Part shown: in pieces, positions 1 to 8,864 of the stretch | Layout of the letters: each line of letters begins with the position of its first letter | Numbering within the stretch: position 1 is the first letter of the stretch | Assembly: GCA_020725885.1 (NCBI GenBank) | Contig: DYEA01000007.1 | Span: 310,001-374,000, forward strand | Source: Slackia sp. | GTDB lineage: Bacteria > Actinomycetota > Coriobacteriia > Anaerosomatales > Anaerosomataceae | DNA: 64,000 nt | Reading direction: 5' to 3' | Position numbers and translations under genes: made by a program | The notes under the pieces: model-generated | What the model saw: the letters and a program-made list of their open reading frames with translations, nothing else | What the model was told of the DNA's origin: nothing | Database searches by the model: none

Positions 1-88
1 CGCTGCCGCGCTCGGCGTACGCGAGGTCTCGAGCGGCACCCGCCGGATCCAACAGATCGTCGTCTCGCGGTTCCGCCGAGAGCCATGA
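1..88 (+). CDS. C-terminal tail of an unidentified protein (partial)
   Basis: An open frame enters from the left edge and ends at a TGA at 86-88. It overlaps the ATG of the next gene (ATGA), the coupling typical of this genome. Only 28 residues are visible. They are basic, end in RFRREP, and carry no recognisable motif. The overlap suggests it is co-transcribed with the downstream glycosyltransferase. No function can be assigned. Confidence 0.6.
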   Translation, partial: AAALGVREVSSGTRRIQQIVVSRFRREP

Positions 89-774
89 GGGCCGTCGTCG
101 TCATACCTGCGTACGACGCAGCCGCCTCGATCGCCGACACCGTCCGGGCGGCAACCGCGATAGAGGACGTGGCTTCCGTGATCGTCGTGGACGACGGGTC
201 GTCCGACGATACGGCGCAGCGGGCCCGCGAAGCCGGAGCCACGGTCGTCCAGCTCGACCGAAACCGCGGCAAGGGCGCTGCGCTGAACGAAGGCGTCAGA
301 CGCGTCCCGCCCGACGCGGACGCAGTGCTGCTGCTCGACGCCGACCTCGGCGACACCGCCTCATACGCCGCGTTGCTGCTCGAACCGCTCCACGACGGGT
401 CGGCGCAGCTGGTCATCGCCGTCCTTCCGTCGCCGCCCGGCTCGGGCGGCTTCGGGCTCGTCAAAGCGCTTGCCCGATGGGGCATCGCGCGCCTCTGCGG
501 ATTCGAAGCGCAGGCCCCGCTGTCGGGCCAGCGAGCGCTCACGACAGAAGCGCTCAGCGCCGTGCTGCCGTTCGCGGGCGGATTCGGGGTCGAGGTCGCG
601 ATGACCGTGCGGGCAGCGTGGGCGGGGCTCGCGATACAGGAGGTTCCGGCACCCATGTCCCACGCGGCGACCGGCCGCGACATCCCGGGGTTCCTCCACA
701 GGGGCAAGCAGTTCGCGGACGTGGCCCGCTCGCTCGCCGGTCTTGCGCTCGCGCGGACGTTGCGCCGGCGCTGA
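85..774 (+). CDS. Family 2 glycosyltransferase
   Basis: This is a 229-residue GT-A fold glycosyltransferase without membrane segments. The N-terminus reads VVVIPAYDAAASI. It is followed by the nucleotide-sugar binding VDDGSSDD around residue 35 and a metal-binding LLLDADLGD around residue 85, which corresponds to the DXD position. Related proteins transfer sugars from a nucleotide or polyprenyl donor to lipids, polysaccharides or small metabolites; the acceptor cannot be read here. It is one of only two plus-strand genes. It ends two bases before the stop of the convergent mctB-like gene, leaving no room for a terminator. In other actinobacteria a GT2 gene often lies near recN-nadK-tlyA, which fits. 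Confidence 0.85.
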   Translation: MRAVVVIPAYDAAASIADTVRAATAIEDVASVIVVDDGSSDDTAQRAREAGATVVQLDRNRGKGAALNEGVRRVPPDADAVLLLDADLGDTASYAALLLEPLHDGSAQLVIAVLPSPPGSGGFGLVKALARWGIARLCGFEAQAPLSGQRALTTEALSAVLPFAGGFGVEVAMTVRAAWAGLAIQEVPAPMSHAATGRDIPGFLHRGKQFADVARSLAGLALARTLRRR

Positions 775-776
775 GC

Positions 777-1601
777 TTACAGCTCGGGGAACGCCGCCTT
801 CGCCCCCTTCTTCAGGCCGAACCACCCTTCGGCCCGGCCGCTCAGGCACCACACCAGCGAGCATGAACCGGCAGGATAGTCGACGTGGTCGACGGCCGAG
901 TATCCCTCGGCGGCGGCCGCCGCAGCCACGCCGGTGTCACGAGCGCTCGACTCGACGCCGACGCACGGGATGCCGGCGGAGGACAGCGCAGCCCCGAGAG
1001 CGATGCCGAACGCATCCGGCTCATCGTCGGCCAGCGCCATCACGACACAGCCGTCTACGGGCGCCGCCACGTCTCGCAGCGACACCGCCCCTGCGCTCAC
1101 CAGCGAGTCGAGCACCGGCCGCGGCCCTGACGTCGCCAACTCAGCCGCCACAGCTCTCGCAGCCGCTTCAATGGCGGGCTTGCCCTCCGCCAGCCCGGTC
1201 CCGAGCGCAGACGGGGCTGCCGCATCGAGGCCCGCCAGCGGCTTCTCCAACATGACGACGCCCACCGTGCCCCCCGCCTGCTCCACAGCCGATCTCGCAG
1301 CGTCCAGCCCGTCCGCGCGCCCTGCATTCACGACGATGACGACCCGCCGACCCGCAAGCGCATCGCGGCTCAGCGCTGCAACCGCAGCCTGAGCGAATGA
1401 CCGCTCGTGCTCCAAAGACCGCTTCAGGCCAGCGTTCTCCTGCGCAAGCGCATCGAAGCGGGTCTGCAACTGCTGGACGAGCGACTCGACCCGCCCGCTC
1501 ACAGAGCCGCGTTCCGCGACCACTCCGCCGAGCACCAGCCCTACCGTCAACGCCAGGAACACCGCCACGAGCGACGCCACGTGATACCGCAGGTTGTACA
1601 T
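777..1601 (-). CDS. MctB-like (copper transporter family) protein
   Basis: This 274-residue protein has one N-terminal membrane segment (about residues 8-28, AVFLALTVGLVLGGVV). A coiled-coil stretch follows (about 35-75), then an alpha/beta domain. It starts MYNLRYHVASLVAVFLAL, the usual N-terminus of the MctB/Rv1698 family (Pfam copper transport outer membrane protein). The mycobacterial member affects copper efflux in an outer membrane this organism probably lacks, so a copper role here is only inherited from the family name. It lies 21 bases after the steA-like gene, the same pair order as in mycobacteria. A purine-rich GAGGG precedes the ATG. Confidence 0.75.
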   Translation of the reverse strand: MYNLRYHVASLVAVFLALTVGLVLGGVVAERGSVSGRVESLVQQLQTRFDALAQENAGLKRSLEHERSFAQAAVAALSRDALAGRRVVIVVNAGRADGLDAARSAVEQAGGTVGVVMLEKPLAGLDAAAPSALGTGLAEGKPAIEAAARAVAAELATSGPRPVLDSLVSAGAVSLRDVAAPVDGCVVMALADDEPDAFGIALGAALSSAGIPCVGVESSARDTGVAAAAAAEGYSAVDHVDYPAGSCSLVWCLSGRAEGWFGLKKGAKAAFPEL

Positions 1602-1622
1602 GGCCTACCCTCGCCTTTCCTT

Positions 1623-2744
1623 TCAGATGCCGAGCGCGGCACGCACCCGGAGGATCACGAGCCGCACGAGCGTCCGCGCAGCCGGCGACACGAGGACCGC
1701 CGCCGCCATCACGGCGATGGCCGCCACGGTCAGGGCAATCATCTCTCCGGCGCCTACCGAGGCTTTGTACAAGCGGCTGACGCCTTTGGCGTCGACGAGC
1801 TTCGGGCCGACCTTCAGCCGGACCAGGAACGTCGACGCGGCGCCCTTCCGGCCCTTGTCCAGCATCTCGATCAGATTCGTGTGCGTGCCCACCGCCACGA
1901 TCAGCTCGGCCCCAGACTCGTACGCGAGCAGAAGCGCAAGATCCTCGCTCGTCCCAGGCATCGCCCATTCCAAGCCGCGCAGGCCAAGAGCCTCCAAACG
2001 CTCCCGCCCCGGACATCTTCCGTCCGGATACGCGTGGACGATGAGCTCGGCTCCGCATCCCAGCGCACGATCGCTGACGGAGTCCATGTCGCCCACGATC
2101 AGATCCGGCTTGAGGCCGACCTCCAGCAGGGCGTCCGCTCCCCCGTCCACGCCGATGAGGACCGGCCGCACCTCGCGGATGTACGGCAGCAGCGCTCGAA
2201 GGTCGTCTTTGTAGTCGTAGCCACGCACGACGACGAGCACGTCCCGTCCAGCGATCGGCGTCGCAACGACCGGTACCGACACGCCTTCCGTGAGCAGCCG
2301 GCGCTCGCGCAGCATGTGCTCGAGCGTGTTGCGCGCGAACTGCTCGAGCTGCTGGTCGAGACCCTCCTTCGCGGCCTCCATCGCGCGCTCGACGTCGTCG
2401 ACCGAGAGCGGCGTGCCAGACGCTACGACCACGCCGTCCTTGAGCACGTCGCCGCCGACGATCTCGATCTGGTCGCCATCCGAGAGCCGCTCGAACACCT
2501 CGTGGCCGACGTCGTCGATCAAGCGCACGCCGCCGCGCACCAGCACGAGCGGGCCGAGGTTGGGGTAAGCCCCGGAGATGGACGGGGCCGCGTTGACGAC
2601 CGCCTCAACGCCCGTCTCGAGGAGCGCCTCAGCGCTCACGCGGTCCATGTCCGCGTGGTCCACGATGGCGATGTCGTTGCGGCCGAGCCGCTTGACGAGG
2701 TCTTTCGTGCGGCGGCCGAGCCGCGCAGTGCCGACTATGCGCAT
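1623..2744 (-). CDS. steA: SteA-like septation-associated protein
   Basis: This 373-residue protein has a thiamine-pyrophosphokinase-like catalytic-domain fold in its middle (about 170-290; VGDMDSVSD near residue 220). One transmembrane helix lies near the C-terminus (about 335-358, MIALTVAAIAVMAAAVLV). In corynebacteria SteA pairs with SteB at the cytokinetic ring and influences cell separation. The second gene of that pair belongs to the MctB-like family found immediately downstream here, so the module is conserved. A GAAGGG site sits six bases before the ATG. A division role is an inference from the family and from the neighbour. Confidence 0.75.
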   Translation of the reverse strand: MRIVGTARLGRRTKDLVKRLGRNDIAIVDHADMDRVSAEALLETGVEAVVNAAPSISGAYPNLGPLVLVRGGVRLIDDVGHEVFERLSDGDQIEIVGGDVLKDGVVVASGTPLSVDDVERAMEAAKEGLDQQLEQFARNTLEHMLRERRLLTEGVSVPVVATPIAGRDVLVVVRGYDYKDDLRALLPYIREVRPVLIGVDGGADALLEVGLKPDLIVGDMDSVSDRALGCGAELIVHAYPDGRCPGRERLEALGLRGLEWAMPGTSEDLALLLAYESGAELIVAVGTHTNLIEMLDKGRKGAASTFLVRLKVGPKLVDAKGVSRLYKASVGAGEMIALTVAAIAVMAAAVLVSPAARTLVRLVILRVRAALGI

Positions 2745-2804
2745 GCAAGCCCTTCAGGCGACGACGACCCAGTCTACCAGACGGTGTACGGACCGGCTGC
2801 GGAC

Positions 2805-4430
2805 TCAGGCCGTGGCCGCGGCGAGAAGCTCCCGGGCGTGCTCCAGCCCGACGTCCGTGGCGCCGCCGGACAGCATACGCGCAACCTCGGACACTCGAGC
2901 CTCTCCGGTCACCTCTCGAGCGACCGTGACCTCCCGCCCGTCCGCTCCGACGCGCTTCTCCACGACGATGTGACGGTCCGCGAAGGCTGCGACCTGCGCC
3001 AGGTGCGTCACCACGAGCACCTGGCGCCGGTACGAGAGCGACTTGAGCCGCTTGCCGACCGCGACGGCGGTCGCACCCCCGATGCCGGCGTCGACCTCGT
3101 CGAAGACGAGCACTGGGGTCTGGTCTGCCGCTCCCAAGATGCTCTTCAAAGCGAGCATCACCCGCGACATCTCGCCACCGGAAGCGATCTTCGCGAGCGG
3201 ACGCGGGCGCTCGCTGCCTGAAGCCGAGAACAGGAACTCCACCTTGTGCGGCCCGTCGAGCGTCCAGCGCTCGAACGGCAGATCCTCGAACACCACGTCG
3301 AACGCAGCGTTCGGCAGCGCGAGGTCTGCCGCAGCGGCCCGCAGCGCCTCGGTGAAGCCTCGCGCACCTTCGGCGCGCACGGCGCTGAGCCGCTCCCCTG
3401 CCGCCAGCAACGCGTCACGGGCGGCGTGTGCCCGGGCCTCAGCCGCTGCGACCTCCAGGTCGGCCGATTCCAGCCGCTGCAGCTCCGCTCGGGCCTCCGC
3501 CGCGACTGCCAGCACGCTCTCGATGCTGCCACCATGCTTGCGCACCAGCTGGCGGATCGCGGCATGCCGGGCCTCAAGGGACTCGAGGACCGCCGGGTCG
3601 TGCTCGATTGACGACTCGTAGGACTTGATCTCAAGCCCGATGTCGTTGACGCGCTCAGCGATCGCGCGGACTTCATCGGCAAGCGGCCCGAGCGCCGGGT
3701 CGAGAGAGGACGCGCCAGCCAAAGCCCTCTCTGCGGCGCCCAGCAAGTCGATGGCGCCGCCGTCCGCTTTCAGGGCTCTCCAAGACTCTTCCGCGGCCGT
3801 CACCAGCCGATCGGCGTTGCGCATGCGCACGAGACGCTCTTCGATCTCGGCGTCTTCTCCAGGGGCGGGAGCGACCGCCTCTATCTCCTCGACCGTGAAA
3901 CGCAACAGATCAGCACGCTGATCCCTCTCTTCGATCAGCTCTCTGAGCGCGTCGAGCGCCTTCGCGGCCTCGCGATGCTCGCGGTACGCCTCGCGATACG
4001 CGGCGAGCGCGGATCCGGCCTCTTCGCCGAGGTAGCGGTCGAGGAACCCCGCATGGCGTGCCGGAGAAAGCAACGACTGGTGCTCGTGCTGCCCGTGAAG
4101 GTCGACGACGTCGCCGAGCACCTGAGCGAGCATCCCCACCGTAGCCATCTCGCCGTCCACGGAGCACCTGGAGCGGCCGTCAGCGCCGATCCGACGCTTC
4201 ACCAGGCGCTCTTCGTCGTCGACGAGGAACCGGCCTTCGACGAGCGCCTCCGCTGAGCCTTCCCGCACCGCCGAGGCGTCTGCACGCTCGCCCAGGAGCA
4301 GCTTCAGGGCGCCGACCAGCACGGTCTTGCCTGCGCCCGTCTCGCCCGTCAGCACGGTCATGCCGGGGCCGAGCTCCAACCAGACCTCTTCCACGAGCGC
4401 GAGATCCTTCACGTGCAGGTCGAGCAGCAT
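2805..4430 (-). CDS. recN: DNA repair ATPase RecN
   Basis: This 541-residue SMC-like protein acts in double-strand break repair. The N-terminal Walker A is GETGAGKTVL, with Thr where Ser is commoner. A long central coiled-coil region covers about residues 150-370. The C-terminal ABC signature is ASGGEMSRVMLALK, followed by Walker B VFDEVDAGIGG. Length is normal for the family (about 550). It begins one base after the nadK stop (TGA-g-ATG), so translation is probably coupled. The nadK-recN order is conserved in actinobacteria and firmicutes. Confidence 0.96.
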   Translation of the reverse strand: MLLDLHVKDLALVEEVWLELGPGMTVLTGETGAGKTVLVGALKLLLGERADASAVREGSAEALVEGRFLVDDEERLVKRRIGADGRSRCSVDGEMATVGMLAQVLGDVVDLHGQHEHQSLLSPARHAGFLDRYLGEEAGSALAAYREAYREHREAAKALDALRELIEERDQRADLLRFTVEEIEAVAPAPGEDAEIEERLVRMRNADRLVTAAEESWRALKADGGAIDLLGAAERALAGASSLDPALGPLADEVRAIAERVNDIGLEIKSYESSIEHDPAVLESLEARHAAIRQLVRKHGGSIESVLAVAAEARAELQRLESADLEVAAAEARAHAARDALLAAGERLSAVRAEGARGFTEALRAAAADLALPNAAFDVVFEDLPFERWTLDGPHKVEFLFSASGSERPRPLAKIASGGEMSRVMLALKSILGAADQTPVLVFDEVDAGIGGATAVAVGKRLKSLSYRRQVLVVTHLAQVAAFADRHIVVEKRVGADGREVTVAREVTGEARVSEVARMLSGGATDVGLEHARELLAAATA

Positions 4431-4431
4431 C

Positions 4432-5280
4432 TCACCGCTCCAGGAGCTTGTCGGCGAGCACCTTGAAGAAGCCTTCGCCGTCCACTTTGAGCAGGGAGGC
4501 CTCCCGGGAGCCGCTCGTGATGGTCACGCGCTCCAGGTTCGTGCGGCACGGGATCTCGTCTCCGTCCACCGTCACGCACGCGTCCGCGCGCGCAGGATTC
4601 GGGCAGCCCACCTCGACCACGTCGCTCGTCGCCACGACCACGGGCCGAACCCCGAGCGCGTGCGGCGCGACGGGGACCACGATCGAGCCCCGCACCTCCG
4701 GCGAGACGATCGGCCCGCCGGCGGACAGCGCGTACGCCGTGGAGCCCGTCGGTGTGGCGACCACCACGCCGTCGCACACGAACCTCCACAGCCTGACCCC
4801 GTTCACGGAGACCTCGAGCTCCACTGCCCGCGCGCCGCCGGCACGGCCAACGTGCACCTCGTTGAGAGCGTGGAAGGTCCCCGCGTGGCGCCCGCCGGCA
4901 GTCACCACGGCCTCGAGCACGCTCCGGCGCTCGACCCGCGCCTCACCCGCCAAAGCCGCCTCCAAGGCCTGCTCCATGTGCTCAGACTCGGCTCCTGAGA
5001 GGAACCCGAGGCGGCCGAGATTGATCCCCAACAGGGGCACGTCCGGAGTGCCGATCGCGTGCACGGCTTTGAGCATGGTGCCGTCGCCGCCGAGCGCCAC
5101 GGCAAGATCCGCGGTTCGCGCATCGGCGCGCGGAACGCCGAGCTCCGGCAGACCGGCGGCTTGCGCATCGCCAGCCTCCAAGACCACGCTCACGCCTCGG
5201 GCAGCAAGCCATGCGGCAGCGGCGCGCGTGGCCTCGATGGAGCGCGGATTCGCCGCGTTCGGCACCAGCAGTACGCGCAC
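4432..5280 (-). CDS. nadK: NAD kinase
   Basis: This 282-residue ATP-dependent NAD kinase makes NADP+. The diagnostic GGDGTMLKA lies at about residues 64-72. NEVHVGR and the glycine-rich PTGSTAYALSAGGP nucleotide-binding loop follow in the C-terminal half. The protein ends directly before recN and starts one base after the tlyA stop, so tlyA-nadK-recN behaves as one operon. Length is typical. Confidence 0.96.
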   Translation of the reverse strand: MRVLLVPNAANPRSIEATRAAAAWLAARGVSVVLEAGDAQAAGLPELGVPRADARTADLAVALGGDGTMLKAVHAIGTPDVPLLGINLGRLGFLSGAESEHMEQALEAALAGEARVERRSVLEAVVTAGGRHAGTFHALNEVHVGRAGGARAVELEVSVNGVRLWRFVCDGVVVATPTGSTAYALSAGGPIVSPEVRGSIVVPVAPHALGVRPVVVATSDVVEVGCPNPARADACVTVDGDEIPCRTNLERVTITSGSREASLLKVDGEGFFKVLADKLLER

Positions 5281-5281
5281 G

Positions 5282-6076
5282 TCAGTCCCCTAACCGTTCG
5301 TGAGCCGCAGCGACCACGTCCTCGGCGCGCTCGGCCGTCTCCTCGCCGTGAGCAGCCGCCCACACCCAGAACTCTATGTTACCCTCTGGCCCTTTGAGCG
5401 GCGAGAACGTCATGCCCCGGACCCTCCAACCCGCTGCGCGGACCGCCTGAGCCACCCCGTCGAGCGCCTCCGCGTGCAGGGCTGCTTCGCGCACCACGCC
5501 TTTCTTACCGACGCGGCCTTTCCCCACCTCGAACTGCGGCTTAACGAGCGCCAGGACCTCCCCGCGCTCGCCCGCGAGTTCCACGAGCTTGGGCAGCACG
5601 AGCCGAAGCGAGATGAACGAGACGTCGCACACGACGAGGTCGAACGGCGCTCCGAGGGCCTTCGAGTCGGCGTCACGGACGTTCGTCCGCTCGACCACGG
5701 TGACACGTTCGTCGGTCCGGAGCTTCCACGCGAGCTGGCCATACCCGACGTCGAGCGCCACGACCGATGCCGCGCCTCGCGAGAGCAAGCAATCCGTGAA
5801 TCCCCCGGTCGACGCCCCCACGTCGATCGCCCGCATCCCGCGCACGTCGATCCCGAACGCATCGAGCGCACCTTCGAGCTTCTCGCCGCCGCGGGATACG
5901 AACCGGGGGCGGTCCGCCACCTCTATCCGCGCCGATGGGGAGACCGTCTGGCCCGGCTTCGTCGCGACGCTCCCGTCGACACGCACTTCGCCGGCGAGCA
6001 CGGCCGCTCGGGCCCGCTCCCGCGTCGGGAACAGCCCGCGCTCAACGAGCGCGACGTCGAGCCGGACGTTCCGCAC
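5282..6076 (-). CDS. tlyA: TlyA 2'-O-methyltransferase (16S/23S rRNA)
   Basis: This 264-residue protein has an N-terminal S4 RNA-binding domain (about 5-60, RLDVALVERGLFPTRERA). It is followed by a FtsJ/RrmJ-like methyltransferase domain with the SAM-binding motif AIDVGASTGGFTD and a KPQFEVGK segment. TlyA methylates cytidines C1409 of 16S and C1920 of 23S rRNA in mycobacteria, which makes ribosomes capreomycin sensitive. The start overlaps the end of dxs by 35 bases; the S4 domain needs this start, so the overlap is likely real. Confidence 0.93.
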   Translation of the reverse strand: MRNVRLDVALVERGLFPTRERARAAVLAGEVRVDGSVATKPGQTVSPSARIEVADRPRFVSRGGEKLEGALDAFGIDVRGMRAIDVGASTGGFTDCLLSRGAASVVALDVGYGQLAWKLRTDERVTVVERTNVRDADSKALGAPFDLVVCDVSFISLRLVLPKLVELAGERGEVLALVKPQFEVGKGRVGKKGVVREAALHAEALDGVAQAVRAAGWRVRGMTFSPLKGPEGNIEFWVWAAAHGEETAERAEDVVAAAHERLGD

Positions 6077-7985
6077 TGCTCCGCCTTTCGCGCGGCCCCG
6101 GCGCCAGATCGAGCAGCCGGCCGAGGACGGCTCCGCGCACGCCTTCGGGGTCCAACCCGATCTCGTGCAGCAGCACGTCGGTAGCGCCGTGCGTGACGAA
6201 GCAGTCCGGCACGGCGAGTCTCAGCACGGGGACGTCGATCCCGAGGTCGGCCAGCGCCTCCAGCACCGCGGCTCCGAAGCCGCCGCAGCCCGAGCTCTCT
6301 TCGACCGTGACGACGAGGCGATGCCTGCGCGCCGCCTCAGAGACCGCCTCCAAGTCGAGGGGCTTCACCCACCGGGCGTTGACGACCGTCGCGTCCACGC
6401 CGTCATCGGCCAGCAGGGCGGCCGCCTCCTCAGCGACGCCCACCATACGGCCGACAGCCAGGAGCGCGACGTCGCTGCCCTGCCTGCGCACCTCCGCTCG
6501 GCCGGCCTCTAAGACCGCAGGCTCCGTCGGTAACGGCACGCCTTTGCCAGCACCGCGCGGATACCGGATGGCGACGGGTCCGTCAGCGACGATCGCGGTC
6601 CTCAGCATGTGGACGAGCTCCGCCTCGTCGGCCGGCGCGAGAATGCTGAATCCTGGGACGGACCGCAAGTACGTCAGGTCGAACACGCCGTGGTGCGTCG
6701 GCCCGTCCTCCCCGACGATGCCTGCGCGGTCCATCGCGAAGACGACGTGGAGGCCCTGCAGCGCCACGTCCATGATCAATTGGTCGTACGCCCGCTGGAG
6801 GAACGTCGAGTAGATGGCGACCACCGGCACGAGACCGCCCGAGGCGAGCCCTGCCGCCAAGCCGACCGCATGCTCCTCGGCGATGCCGACGTCGAAGAAC
6901 CGCTCGGGAAAACGCTCGGCGAAGTACGACAGCCCCGTTCCGGACGGCATCGCCGCGGTGATGGCGACGATGCGCTCGTCGCGCTCGGCCTCGGCGACCA
7001 GCGCCCGGCCGAAGACCTCGGTGTACGACAGCGAGCCGCTCGAGCCGTTGATCTTGCCGCTCTCGATGGAGAACGGGCTGATGCCGTGGAACGCGTCAGG
7101 CCGGTCCTCAGCGTGGACGTACCCCTTGCCCTTGCGCGTCACCGCGTGGATGAGCACGGGGCCGTCGACGTCCTTGGCCGCCCTGATGGCGCCTTCCACC
7201 TGGCCGATGTCGTGCCCGTCGATCGGGCCGACGTACTTGAGCCCCAGCTCCTCGAACAGCATGCCCGGAACGAGCAGCTGCTTGAAGGACTCCTTCGCCG
7301 CTTCGCCAGCAGCCACCATGGCGGCGCCGAGCTTCGTGCGCGCGAGCGCAGATTCGACGTCGTCGCGCAGCCGGCGATAGCGGCGGTCGAGCCGCACGCG
7401 GCCGAGGTAGCTCGCAAGCGCGCCGACGTTGCGCGAGATCGACATCTCGTTGTCGTTGAGCACGACGATCAGCCGGGTCTGCAAGTGCCCGAGGTGGTTC
7501 AGCGCCTCGAACGCCATCCCTCCGGTGAGCGAGCCGTCTCCGATCACCGCCACGATGGTCTCGTCGCCGCCGACGAGGTCCCTCGCGCAGGCGTATCCGA
7601 GCGCCACCGACACCGACGTCGACGCATGGCCCGTGTCGTGCACGTCGTACGGGCTTTCAGAGCGCTTCGGGAACCCGCACACGCCGCCGTACGTTCGCAA
7701 CGTGTCGAACCGTTCCCGCCTCCCAGTGAGCAGCTTGTGCACATACGCCTGATGCCCGACGTCCCAGACGATCTTGTCGTGGGGACAGTCGAGCGCTCGA
7801 TGCAGGCCGATGGTGAGCTCCACCACGCCGAGGTTCGGCGCCAGGTGGCCGCCCGTCTTCGAGACCGTCTCGATGAGCAGCTCTCGTATCTCCCGGGCCA
7901 GCTGCTCGAGCTGGTCGCGGGAAAGCGGCTTGAGGTCGGCGGGCGAGTCTATGGTATCGAGGATGCGCTCAGCGCACACGGACAT
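6042..7985 (-). CDS. dxs: 1-deoxy-D-xylulose-5-phosphate synthase
   Basis: This 647-residue thiamine-diphosphate enzyme condenses pyruvate and glyceraldehyde 3-phosphate in the first step of the MEP isoprenoid pathway. Visible motifs are the ThDP/Mg site GDGSLTGGMAFEAL with NDNEMS (about residues 150-185), the transketolase-like central domain with EEHAVGLAAGLA, and the C-terminal domain. A GGAG lies six bases before the ATG. The last 20 or so residues are Arg-rich and overlap tlyA. The usual partner ispA is missing from the cluster. Confidence 0.97.
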   Translation of the reverse strand: MSVCAERILDTIDSPADLKPLSRDQLEQLAREIRELLIETVSKTGGHLAPNLGVVELTIGLHRALDCPHDKIVWDVGHQAYVHKLLTGRRERFDTLRTYGGVCGFPKRSESPYDVHDTGHASTSVSVALGYACARDLVGGDETIVAVIGDGSLTGGMAFEALNHLGHLQTRLIVVLNDNEMSISRNVGALASYLGRVRLDRRYRRLRDDVESALARTKLGAAMVAAGEAAKESFKQLLVPGMLFEELGLKYVGPIDGHDIGQVEGAIRAAKDVDGPVLIHAVTRKGKGYVHAEDRPDAFHGISPFSIESGKINGSSGSLSYTEVFGRALVAEAERDERIVAITAAMPSGTGLSYFAERFPERFFDVGIAEEHAVGLAAGLASGGLVPVVAIYSTFLQRAYDQLIMDVALQGLHVVFAMDRAGIVGEDGPTHHGVFDLTYLRSVPGFSILAPADEAELVHMLRTAIVADGPVAIRYPRGAGKGVPLPTEPAVLEAGRAEVRRQGSDVALLAVGRMVGVAEEAAALLADDGVDATVVNARWVKPLDLEAVSEAARRHRLVVTVEESSGCGGFGAAVLEALADLGIDVPVLRLAVPDCFVTHGATDVLLHEIGLDPEGVRGAVLGRLLDLAPGPRERRSSAERPARRRAR

Positions 7986-8076
7986 TCATCTCCAACGCGA
8001 GAGCGCCGCTGAAGCGGCTTCGATTCTCCGATGGTAGCACGACCGTGCGACGGCCGCTCCCGCAGTCACCGTCCCG

Positions 8077-8397
8077 TCACGTGCCGCCGTGGCCGTCGTC
8101 CGCCCCTTCGTCCGCGACTGGCACGCCCCCTGCTTCGGCGCCGGCTGCCTCCGCACCGGCCCCACCCGCGTGCCGGCCGGCGAGCGTCGGCGCGGCATCG
8201 ACCCGCTCGACCGCCGCCGTCGCACCGAGGTCGGTGCGGTCGACGAGCTCGGTGCACACGTTGGCGAGCCGCACGCTTTCCTCGAGCAGCTCCAGGCTGC
8301 GCTCGAGCGACGTGTCCTTCTTGCGAACCAGAGCCGCGATCTCCTCGAGCCTTGCCCGGGCCTGCTCGAAGGTATAGCGCTCGTCACTCACCGGCAC
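8077..8397 (-). CDS. xseB: Exodeoxyribonuclease VII small subunit
   Basis: This 106-residue protein has the canonical two-helix XseB core in its first 60 residues (FEQARARLEEIAALVRKKD, then LERSLELLEESVRLA). A Gly/Ala-rich tail of about 45 residues follows that is not part of the family core. XseB binds several-fold to the XseA large subunit to form the single-strand exonuclease VII. Its start overlaps the end of nusB by 14 bases. The large-subunit gene xseA, normally adjacent, is not in this window. Confidence 0.9.
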   Translation of the reverse strand: MPVSDERYTFEQARARLEEIAALVRKKDTSLERSLELLEESVRLANVCTELVDRTDLGATAAVERVDAAPTLAGRHAGGAGAEAAGAEAGGVPVADEGADDGHGGT

Positions 8398-8848
8398 CCT
8401 CCGTCGTCGCTGCCGACCCTTCTCTCTGCTCGGGCATCGGCTCTTCGTACCGCTCGGCGATTCTGCCGAGCACGCCGTTGATGAACTTCGACGAATCTTC
8501 CCCGCCGAACACCTTCCCCAGCTCCACCGCTTCGTTGATCGCCACAGAGTTCGGCACTTCGTCTTCGAAGATGATCTCGTACACGGCGATGCGCAGGATG
8601 TTGCGATCGACGATCGGCATCCGCGACAGCGTCCAGTGCTCGGAGGTGCGCTCGATCTCGTCGTCGATACGCTCTTGGTGCGCCTCCACCCCCAGCACCA
8701 CCTGCTCGCAGTACTGGCTCGGCTCTCCCTCTTCGAGCGCGTAGGTGCGGTTCGACAGGATGCTCCTGCACTGCTCGCCGGTGATGTCTTTCTGGTACAG
8801 GATCTGCAGCGCCTGCCGCCTCGCGCGCGTACGCTCGAGCATCGCCAT
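8384..8848 (-). CDS. nusB: Transcription antitermination factor NusB
   Basis: This 154-residue all-helical NusB binds boxA RNA with NusE (S10) and supports antitermination on rRNA operons. ARRQALQILYQKD at the N-terminus and the C-terminal NSVAINEAVELGKVFGGEDS and FINGVLGRIAE are diagnostic. The frame is open well upstream, but that stretch is asp23 read out of frame. The ATG at 8848, 17 bases after the asp23 stop, fits the family N-terminus. The asp23-nusB order matches the accB-accC-yqhY-nusB cluster of firmicutes. Confidence 0.95.
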   Translation of the reverse strand: MAMLERTRARRQALQILYQKDITGEQCRSILSNRTYALEEGEPSQYCEQVVLGVEAHQERIDDEIERTSEHWTLSRMPIVDRNILRIAVYEIIFEDEVPNSVAINEAVELGKVFGGEDSSKFINGVLGRIAERYEEPMPEQREGSAATTEGAGE

Positions 8849-8864
8849 CACCGCACCGCCGGCG

